A stretch of 14,309 bases of DNA from Prevotella sp. UBA4339 (GTDB lineage Bacteria; Bacteroidota; Bacteroidia; Bacteroidales; Bacteroidaceae): assembly GCA_002393725.1 (NCBI GenBank), contig DGTJ01000107.1, forward strand, positions 1,630 to 15,938, given 5' to 3'. Made by a program: the position numbers and the translations under genes. Positions 8,786 through 14,309 of this stretch are shown here, piece by piece (the first letter of the stretch is position 1; the number at the start of each line of letters is the position of its first letter). Under the pieces are notes generated by a model, which worked only from the letters and a program-made list of their open reading frames with translations, did no database searches and had not been told where the DNA came from.

Positions 8786-9007
8786 TTATTCTGCCGCTCT
8801 CTCGGTGAGCTCTGTGGCCACGAAGCCTGCTTCATCACCATTGGCATTAGCCTTGAGGAAGTTGGGGAAGAAGAATATCTTCAGTACTGCGAAAATTATG
8901 AATAGCTTTATGAGTATGATGGTCCACAGCGTCTTGCCAAGTCGCATGGAGCGGAAGCCATCGGCATAAAGGTCATAGACCTTATAGAGGAAAGTGTTAT
9001 TGCGCAT
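8786..9007 (-). CDS. Small membrane protein of the DUF4492 family, first gene of the cyd operon
   Basis: This encodes 73 residues with one clear membrane helix at about residues 26-48 (TLWTIILIKLFIIFAVLKIFFFP), preceded by a charged and aromatic stretch (FLYKVYDLYADGFRSMRLGK) and followed by a polar tail. I recognise the pattern as DUF4492, a family of unknown function that in Bacteroidota is usually found just upstream of cydA. That context is recalled knowledge. The ATG at 9007 lies about 28 nt from the promoter -7 box, and the stop is 26 nt before cydA, so it leads the operon. A role as an accessory or assembly subunit of cytochrome bd, comparable to CydX in E. coli, is an inference from size, single helix and position. 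It does not resemble CydX in sequence. Confidence 0.85.
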   Translation of the reverse strand: MRNNTFLYKVYDLYADGFRSMRLGKTLWTIILIKLFIIFAVLKIFFFPNFLKANANGDEAGFVATELTERAAE

Positions 9008-9034
9008 AGGTCATTTTTTTACTGATTTGCTGTG

Positions 9035-9066
9035 CAAATATAGGATTTTTATCTGAAATGACCAAA
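9035..9066 (-). promoter_or_regulatory. Bacteroidota-type promoter of the cyd operon
   Basis: Read on the minus strand, TTTG (9066-9063) is followed after about 20 nt by TATATTTG (9042-9035), a near-ideal -33/-7 pair. The predicted start of transcription lies about 20 nt before the ATG of the DUF4492 gene, giving a short leader. The surrounding region is AT-rich. Confidence 0.8.
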
Positions 9067-9081
9067 CAAATATTAAAAAAC

Positions 9082-9112
9082 TTTGTTGTTTCATCGGAAA
9101 TGGTTAACTTTG
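9082..9112 (+). promoter_or_regulatory. Bacteroidota-type promoter of the coiled-coil/efflux operon
   Basis: TTTG at 9082-9085 and TAACTTTG at 9105-9112 are separated by 19 nt, matching the consensus. It lies 22 nt upstream of the ATG at 9135 and points away from the cyd promoter. The two -33 boxes are only about 15 nt apart, so the two operons share one compact control region. Confidence 0.75.
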
Positions 9113-9134
9113 CAGGCTGAAAATAAGAAAAATT

Positions 9135-10007
9135 ATGAAGAAAGTTATAATACCCTTAATGACAATAGTCATTCTTGCGCTGATGGCGGGTGGCGTTTGG
9201 CTCTTTATGAGCCTGCAGGAACAGAAGCAGGCAAACCGTGACATGCAGGAACTGGCAGAGCTTGACAAGCAGGAGATGGAGAATGAGTACGAGCGCTTCG
9301 CACTGCAGTACAGCGAGATGAAGACTCAGATAAACAATGACTCCATCGTAGAGCAGCTCACGCAGGAGCAGATGCGCACCCAGCACTTGCTTGAGGAGCT
9401 GAAGAAGGTAAAGGCTGACGATGCCCGTGAGATCACCCGCCTGAAGAAAGAGCTTGCCACGGTGCGTGAGGTGCTGCGCAGCTATATCATCCAGGTTGAC
9501 TCGCTCAACCGTCTCAATGAGAGTCTTATGGAGGAGAACAGCCGTGTCAGTGCCGAGCTCGAGGAGCGTACTGCACAGGTGGCAGGCCTCAGCAGTGAGA
9601 AGGCATCGCTGTCAGAGAAGGTGGCCATAGCAGCACAGCTCGATGCCACGAATATCAGCCTTTCGCTCATTAACAAGCGTGGCAAGTCTACCAAGAAACT
9701 CAAGGATACCCGTAAGATGCAGGTGACATTCACTATCACCAAGAATGTCACTGCGGCGAATGGTAACCGTACCATATACGTAAGGATACAGAATCCTGGA
9801 GGAAACACCCTCAGTGGCGGAGGCTCGTTCCCTTACGAGAACAAGAATCTGCAGTACTCCATGAAGAAGACCATAGAGTACACTGGCGAGGAAGTTACTG
9901 TAAACACCTTCTGGGATGTCACCCAGATGCTTGAAGGCGGTCAGTATCGTGTCAGCATCTTTGCCGATGGCAACATGATCGGATCGCGGACATTCACTTT
10001 CGAATAA
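9135..10007 (+). CDS. Uncharacterised Bacteroidales protein: membrane anchor, long coiled coil, C-terminal beta domain
   Basis: This is a 290-residue protein in three parts. A membrane helix at about residues 5-26 acts as an N-terminal anchor or uncleaved signal. A long Glu/Lys/Gln-rich coiled coil covers about 27-165, with heptad-like runs such as LLEELKKVKADDAREITRL. A beta-rich C-terminal domain covers about 195-290, with segments TIYVRIQNPGG, SFPYENKNLQYSMKK and YRVSIFADGNMIGSRTF. I recognise it as similar to a widely conserved Bacteroidales hypothetical protein, but no function is known to me. The layout predicts an inner-membrane protein with a periplasmic coiled-coil stalk and a folded tip. 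Its stop is only 10 nt before the TolC-family gene, so it heads the efflux operon and may help to assemble it or respond to the envelope. That role is inferred from position only. Confidence 0.8.
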   Translation: MKKVIIPLMTIVILALMAGGVWLFMSLQEQKQANRDMQELAELDKQEMENEYERFALQYSEMKTQINNDSIVEQLTQEQMRTQHLLEELKKVKADDAREITRLKKELATVREVLRSYIIQVDSLNRLNESLMEENSRVSAELEERTAQVAGLSSEKASLSEKVAIAAQLDATNISLSLINKRGKSTKKLKDTRKMQVTFTITKNVTAANGNRTIYVRIQNPGGNTLSGGGSFPYENKNLQYSMKKTIEYTGEEVTVNTFWDVTQMLEGGQYRVSIFADGNMIGSRTFTFE

Positions 10008-10017
10008 AACAACCTTA

Positions 10018-11526
10018 ATGAATATGATTAAAGAAATAAGTATTTCTCTGCTTGTAGGCGTTGCGGTGCCAGTGAGTGCGCAAAGGCTGTTGTCGCTTGA
10101 CAGCTGTCGCGCCATGGCTCTGCGCAACAACAAGCAGATAGCCGTATCGAAGGTAAAGCAGGATGTGGCGACTAACATACGTAAGTCTGCCCGCACGAAG
10201 TACCTGCCTCATATCAGCGCAGTCGGCACATACCAGTTCACCAGCAAGGAGATATCCCTGCTGAACGATGACCAGAAGGCCGCCCTCGGAGGGTTGGGCA
10301 CGACAGCTGCTACAGGTATCCAGAACACCATCTCAGGCATTACCAGCAGTGAGCCTATGGCACACATCAGTGCAGCGCTCGGTTCCATGGGCTTGAACCT
10401 TGACGGGCTAAAGCAGCTCACTGGTCAGCGCCTGCAGGAGTTTGCCGGTAGGCTGAACGGTCTTGGCAATGGCATCGTCGATGCCTTGCATACCGACACC
10501 CGTAACCTCTTCGCAGGTTCGGTGATGTTCGTCCAGCCTGTGTTCATGGGAGGTAGCATCATTGCCCTCAACAAGATGGCGGACATCAATGAGGACATGC
10601 AGCGCAACTCCTCCTCCATGCGCAGACAGACGACCATCTACAACACCGACAAGGCCTATTGGCAGGTGGTGTCGCTCAGGCATAAGCAGAAGTTGGCAGA
10701 GGCTTACCTCGACCTGTTGAAGAAGCTCGACAGCGATGTCCATAAGATGATCGACGAGGGAGTGGCCACCAGGAGCGACGGGCTCAGTGTCGACGTGAAG
10801 CTCAACGAGGCAGAGATGACCCTCACCAGAGTCAACGACGGACTGGTGCTCTCCAAGATGCTGCTCTGCCAGACCATCGGACTTCCCATCAACGAGGATA
10901 TCACACTCGCTGATGAAGAGTCGGAGAATATCGTCGTAGAGACAGAGACACCAGTACTCAATGTAGAGATGGCAGTAGAGAACCGTCCGGAGCTGAAGAT
11001 GCTCGACAATGGCATACAACTCTCCAAGCAGCTCACCAACGTGCTCAAGGCAGGTAACCTGCCGATGGTGGCACTGACAGGCGGCTACGCTGTGTCCAAC
11101 CCCAGTCTGGTAAACGGCTTCGAGCGTAAGTTCAGGGGCTTGTGGAACGTGGGTGTGCTTGTCAGGGTGCCCATCTGGAACTGGGGCGACGTGATGTACA
11201 AGGTGCGTGCATCGAAGGGTGCCACCAGCATCGCCACCCTTGAGCGTGAGGAGGCCAGGGAGCTGATAGAGCTTCAGGTCAACCAGCACACCTTCCGTGT
11301 GACGGAGGCCAACAAGAAGCTCACGATGGCCCGTACCAATATCAAGCGTGCCGATGAGAACCTGCGCACCGCGAATATCGGATTCCGTGAGGGTGTCATC
11401 ACCCCCGCCACCGTGATGGAGGCCCAGACAGCCTGGCTTCAGGCAATGTCGCAGAAGATCGATGCCGAGATAGATGTCAAGCTCTCTCAGGTAGACCTCC
11501 AGAAATCACTTGGAACCCTCGAATAG
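10018..11526 (+). CDS. TolC-family outer-membrane efflux protein
   Basis: This is a 502-residue protein with an N-terminal signal peptide (residues 1-21, predicted cleavage after VSA) followed by the outer-membrane-factor fold of two repeats of long helices. Typical features are the early segment LDSCRAMALRNNKQIAVSK, the central helix pairs with VSLRHKQKLAEAYLDLL and VDVKLNEAEMTLTRV, and the closing repeat with RTANIGFREGVITPATVMEAQTAW (about 455-480), which is the usual OEP signature. It should trimerise into a channel-tunnel that takes substrate from the HlyD-type adaptor across the outer membrane. A Gly/Thr/Ser-rich insertion at about residues 75-160 (for example GGLGTTAATG) is longer than in proteobacterial TolC. 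A second ATG lies two codons in, and either could be used. It is followed after 39 nt by the adaptor gene. Confidence 0.93.
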   Translation: MNMIKEISISLLVGVAVPVSAQRLLSLDSCRAMALRNNKQIAVSKVKQDVATNIRKSARTKYLPHISAVGTYQFTSKEISLLNDDQKAALGGLGTTAATGIQNTISGITSSEPMAHISAALGSMGLNLDGLKQLTGQRLQEFAGRLNGLGNGIVDALHTDTRNLFAGSVMFVQPVFMGGSIIALNKMADINEDMQRNSSSMRRQTTIYNTDKAYWQVVSLRHKQKLAEAYLDLLKKLDSDVHKMIDEGVATRSDGLSVDVKLNEAEMTLTRVNDGLVLSKMLLCQTIGLPINEDITLADEESENIVVETETPVLNVEMAVENRPELKMLDNGIQLSKQLTNVLKAGNLPMVALTGGYAVSNPSLVNGFERKFRGLWNVGVLVRVPIWNWGDVMYKVRASKGATSIATLEREEARELIELQVNQHTFRVTEANKKLTMARTNIKRADENLRTANIGFREGVITPATVMEAQTAWLQAMSQKIDAEIDVKLSQVDLQKSLGTLE

Positions 11527-11565
11527 TATTTTATTAGTATAAGTTTATTTTTTATTTCAGAGAAT

Positions 11566-12558
11566 ATGTCAAACCAAGCCAAAAGTCAGCATAAGAACAT
11601 ACTGCTAGCAATAGCAGGTTTCGCATCAGTTGTTGTAATTGTTGCCCTCATAGGATTCCTTGCCCTCGGTCGTGAACCGGATGTCAAGCAGGGTCAGGTG
11701 GAGGTCACAGAGTATCGTGTGTCAAGTAAGGTGCCCGGTCGTATCCTCGAGCTGCGTGTCAAGGAAGGCGACTACGTCAAGGTGGGCGACACCCTCGCCA
11801 TCCTCGATGCCCCAGAGGTACGTGCCAAGATGGAGCAGGCCCGCAGTGCGGAGAATGCCGCTGCTGCCCTGGAGCTGAAGGCGCAGAACGGTGCCCGCAA
11901 GGAGCAGATACAGGGAGCCTTCTCCGTACTTCAGCAGGCAAAGGCCGGTTACGAGATTGCCGAGAAGTCTTACCAGCGCATCCAGCGCCTCTTCGACGAG
12001 GGAGTCATCAGTGCCCAGAAGCGCGATGAGGTATATGCCAACTACAAGGCCATGGAAGCCCAGATGAAGGCTGCCCAGAGCCAGTATGACATGGCCGTCA
12101 ACGGGGCACGCATGGAAGACAAGCTCGCCGCAGCAGCCCAGGTGGGTCGTGCCAGGGGAGCTGTGCAGGAGGTCAACTCATACATCAACGAGACGGTACA
12201 GATAGCCCAGATGGAAGGCGAGGTGAGCGATGTCTATCCCAAGGTAGGCGAGCTGGTAGGCACTGGCTCTCCCATCATGTCCATCGCAGTGATGGACGAT
12301 ATGTGGGGCACGTTCAATATCCGTGAGGACCAGCTTCAAGGCATGAAGGTGGGCACTGAGTTCACAGCCTTCGTACCGGCATTCAATAAGGATGTGAAGA
12401 TGAAGGTGTACTACATGAAGGACCAGGGCTCCTTTGCAGTATGGAAGGCCACCAAGGCCAACGGTCAGTACGACCTCAAGACCTTCGAGGTGAAGGCCCG
12501 TCCGGTAGAGAAGCTCGAAGGCCTTCGTCCCGGTATGAGTCTGATTATTAAGAATTAA
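11566..12558 (+). CDS. HlyD-type periplasmic adaptor (membrane fusion protein)
   Basis: This is a 330-residue protein with one N-terminal membrane helix (about residues 12-34), a first lipoyl half-motif (YRVSSKVPGRILELRVKEGD at about 48-67), a long helical hairpin of about 75-200 with Ala/Gln/Lys-rich heptads, the returning lipoyl half (VSDVYPKVGELVGTGSPIMS) and a beta-barrel domain (DDMWGTFNIREDQL, GMKVGTEFTAFVPAF). This is the standard layout of HlyD/EmrA/YbhG adaptors, which link an inner-membrane exporter to a TolC-type channel. The ATG at 11566 follows a 39-nt AT-rich gap in which I see no clear promoter, so it is probably transcribed with the TolC gene. The permease gene begins 17 nt after its stop. 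By context it is the adaptor for the permease pair downstream. Confidence 0.92.
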   Translation: MSNQAKSQHKNILLAIAGFASVVVIVALIGFLALGREPDVKQGQVEVTEYRVSSKVPGRILELRVKEGDYVKVGDTLAILDAPEVRAKMEQARSAENAAAALELKAQNGARKEQIQGAFSVLQQAKAGYEIAEKSYQRIQRLFDEGVISAQKRDEVYANYKAMEAQMKAAQSQYDMAVNGARMEDKLAAAAQVGRARGAVQEVNSYINETVQIAQMEGEVSDVYPKVGELVGTGSPIMSIAVMDDMWGTFNIREDQLQGMKVGTEFTAFVPAFNKDVKMKVYYMKDQGSFAVWKATKANGQYDLKTFEVKARPVEKLEGLRPGMSLIIKN

Positions 12559-12562
12559 AAAA

Positions 12563-12568
12563 GAGGAA
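12563..12568 (+). promoter_or_regulatory. Shine-Dalgarno-like site supporting a TTG start
   Basis: GAGGAA lies 7 nt upstream of the TTG at 12576, in the 17-nt gap after the adaptor stop. Strong Shine-Dalgarno sequences are scarce elsewhere in this window, so its presence here supports use of the rare start codon. Confidence 0.55.
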
Positions 12569-12575
12569 GTATATC

Positions 12576-13745
12576 TTGAGACATCTCATTAATATATGGG
12601 TCATCGCCAAGCGCGAGATGAAGATTCTGATGAAGAATCCCATCTACCTGTGCTGTATGGTCGTATTCCCCCTGCTGACGATGCTGTTCTTCACGTCGAT
12701 GCTTGACGAGGGCGTGCCGCAGGATATGCCTGTTGGCGTGGTCGATCTCGACAACAGCTCCACCTCCCGTGCGCTGGTGCGTCGTCTCGACGGATTCCAG
12801 ACATCCCGCGTCGTGGCACATTATGCCTCTGTTGCCGAGGCCCGTCATGCCATGCAGCAGAATGATATCTACGGATTCCTGTATATCCCCAAGGGCACTG
12901 CCGACAATCTGCTCTCTGCCCGTCGCCCGAAGGTGTCATATTATTATAGTAATGTGTCGATAGCTGCGGGCTCGTTGGTGATGAAGGATCTTAAGACCAT
13001 CACGACACTCGGTTCTGCGGCGGTGGGTCAGGCCACCATGCGGGCCAGGGGCTTCACTCCGCAGCAGATACAGACCTTCCTTCAGCCTATCCGCATCGAC
13101 CTGCATCAGGTGGCCAACCCGTGGAGCAACTACAACATGTATCTCTCCACTGTGTTCGTGCCCGGTGTGATGATGCTCTTCATGTTCCTTATCTCTGCCT
13201 ATTCCTTAGGTATGGAGCTGAAGTTCAGTCGTGGCAAGGAGTGGGTGGCGAAGGCTGACGGTAATATGCTGGTAGCCATCCTCGGTAAGTTCCTGCCCCA
13301 GGCGATGGTGTTCCTTGTGCTGATATTCTTCTACGAGTTCTATATATATAATGTGCTCCATTTCGCTCATGTAGGCTCGGTGTGGATGATAGTACTGCTG
13401 GCAGTGCTCGAGGTGTTTGCCTCGATAGGCTTCGGAGTGTTCATCTTCGGACTGATGCCCTCTCTGCGAATGTCGATGAGTGTCTGTTCGCTGTGGGGCG
13501 TCCTCAGTTTCTCCCTGGCAGGCTCAGCCTTCCCCGTGATGGGAATGGACTCGCCAATCCAGGCTATGACATGGCTGTTCCCGCTGCGCCACTATTATAT
13601 GCTATATCAGATTACGGTGTTCAACGGCTACCCGCTCATCGACGCGTGGTTCCACCTTGTGGCTCTCGTGGCGTTCACGCTGATGCCCTGGTTCGTCATC
13701 CGTAAGATAAAAAATGCAATGCTTACTTATGTCTATATTCCATAA
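12576..13745 (+). CDS. ABC-2-type transporter permease, first of a pair
   Basis: This is a 389-residue protein of the ABC2_membrane_3 (YhhJ/YbhR-like) kind. One helix at about residues 24-41 is followed by a large extracytoplasmic domain (about 45-180: PVGVVDLDNSSTSRALVRRL, then IYGFLYIPKG) and then five helices toward the C-terminus (about 187-209, 233-258, 270-295, 300-320, 358-376). The segment FPVMGMDSPIQAMTWLFPLR in the last third is typical of the family. Such permeases form the membrane channel of ABC exporters that work with HlyD and TolC partners to expel drugs or other amphipathic compounds. The substrate is not predictable here. The start is TTG. No ATG keeps the expected N-terminus (NIWVIAKREMKILMKNP), and a GAGGAA site lies 7 nt upstream. 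The last 17 nt overlap the start of the next permease. No ATP-binding domain is fused to it. Confidence 0.9.
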   Translation: MRHLINIWVIAKREMKILMKNPIYLCCMVVFPLLTMLFFTSMLDEGVPQDMPVGVVDLDNSSTSRALVRRLDGFQTSRVVAHYASVAEARHAMQQNDIYGFLYIPKGTADNLLSARRPKVSYYYSNVSIAAGSLVMKDLKTITTLGSAAVGQATMRARGFTPQQIQTFLQPIRIDLHQVANPWSNYNMYLSTVFVPGVMMLFMFLISAYSLGMELKFSRGKEWVAKADGNMLVAILGKFLPQAMVFLVLIFFYEFYIYNVLHFAHVGSVWMIVLLAVLEVFASIGFGVFIFGLMPSLRMSMSVCSLWGVLSFSLAGSAFPVMGMDSPIQAMTWLFPLRHYYMLYQITVFNGYPLIDAWFHLVALVAFTLMPWFVIRKIKNAMLTYVYIP

Positions 13746-14309
13746 GATACTCCAATGGCTCGACGATGCTGCCTACGTGTGGCGCTATGAGTTCCGGCAG
13801 GTGCTCCGTGATGAGGGCGTGCTGCTGTTCTGTATCGTGGTGCCCCTCGTCTATCCGCTGCTCTACTCATGGGTGTACAACAACGAGACGATCCACGAGG
13901 TGCCGGTAGTCGTTGTCGACCAGTCCCGCTCCCAGCTCTCCCGTCAGTTCATCCGTATGTGCGATGCCTCTGCCGATGTGCGTGTGGCATGCTACGCTGC
14001 CGACCTCGACGATGCGCAGAGTCTTGTGAGCCGTCAGGTGGTGAAGGGCATATACCTCATCCCCGAGGATTTCGCCACAAACATCAACCGTATGCAGCAG
14101 GGCACCGTCAGCGTCTATTGCGACATGGCACTGATGCTCACCTATAAGGCCATCTATCAGACGGCTATGGCTGTCAGTCAGAAGATGGGTGCCGCTATCC
14201 AGGTCAGTCTCTCGGGCAAGTACACCTCTCGTGAGGAACTTGTCACCGCCAGTCCGCTGGCAGTCGACGAGGTGGCGATGTTCAACCCCCAGGGCGGCTA
14301 TGGCACAGC
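13729..14309 (+). CDS. ABC-2-type transporter permease, second of a pair (3' end outside the window)
   Basis: The frame opens with ATG at 13729 inside the last codons of the first permease (17-nt overlap) and stays open for 193 codons to the window end. The visible part has the same plan as its neighbour: a short cytoplasmic N-terminus (WRYEFRQVLRDEGV), one helix (VLLFCIVVPLVYPLLYSWVY, about residues 32-51), and an extracytoplasmic domain with VPVVVVDQSRSQLSRQF and VKGIYLIPEDF, which parallel PVGVVDLDNSSTSRAL and IYGFLYIPKG of the first permease. The last codons (FNPQGGYGT) match the segment before the C-terminal helices in this family. The two are paralogues and probably form a heterodimeric channel. 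The overlap suggests translational coupling and equal dosage. The missing C-terminal half should hold five helices. Whether an ATPase follows cannot be seen. Confidence 0.88.
   Translation, partial: MSIFHKILQWLDDAAYVWRYEFRQVLRDEGVLLFCIVVPLVYPLLYSWVYNNETIHEVPVVVVDQSRSQLSRQFIRMCDASADVRVACYAADLDDAQSLVSRQVVKGIYLIPEDFATNINRMQQGTVSVYCDMALMLTYKAIYQTAMAVSQKMGAAIQVSLSGKYTSREELVTASPLAVDEVAMFNPQGGYGT

Noticed and set aside
10408..11289. Minus-strand frame (293 codons) opposite the TolC-family gene
   Set aside because: Its His/Leu/Val-rich composition is that of reverse-complemented coding DNA, and it has no family features.

Overview
The window looks like chromosomal DNA from a Bacteroidota member, most likely a Prevotella-type Bacteroidales. 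Three gene starts are preceded by the Bacteroidota promoter pattern (TTG or TTTG, 19-20 nt, TAnnTTTG), and a fourth has the -7 element alone. Most genes lack a strong Shine-Dalgarno sequence. The set of protein families also fits: a Porin_O_P-type barrel, a long-Q-loop CydA led by a DUF4492 protein, and a Bacteroidales-type coiled-coil membrane protein. The DNA is almost fully coding, with base composition that looks even by eye. I see no RNA genes, insertion sequences, phage genes or CRISPR array. The longest stretch without a gene is about 127 nt.

Region by region. Positions 2-475 hold the 3' end of an outer-membrane porin-like barrel, followed closely by a PutP-like sodium:solute symporter (507-2027). 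A monocistronic-looking P1B-type Zn/Cd/Pb-exporting ATPase (2095-4089) follows, with its own promoter, a His-rich N-terminus and no HMA domain. Next is a short AsmA/TamB-like membrane-anchored protein (4165-5904), also with its own promoter. A strong hairpin at 5907-5943 separates it from the convergent cyd operon on the minus strand, which runs DUF4492 small membrane protein, cydA, cydB (9007 down to 5942) and encodes cytochrome bd quinol oxidase. A compact intergenic region (9008-9134) carries back-to-back promoters for the cyd operon and for a plus-strand operon. That plus-strand operon encodes an uncharacterised TM-plus-coiled-coil protein (9135-10007), a TolC-family outer-membrane factor, an HlyD-type periplasmic adaptor and two paralogous ABC-2-type permeases. 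The second permease runs off the window.

How the genes work together. The plus-strand operon should build a three-component export path from inner membrane through adaptor to outer membrane. No ATP-binding subunit lies inside the window, so its energy source is unresolved here. The cyd operon gives microaerobic respiration. The metal ATPase gives Zn/Cd/Pb efflux.

Nothing here is clearly a new biological system. The items most worth checking are a near-perfect 27-nt palindrome inside the metal-ATPase gene, the conserved but uncharacterised coiled-coil protein heading the efflux operon, the missing ATPase for the permease pair, and the small DUF4492 protein as a possible cytochrome bd partner.
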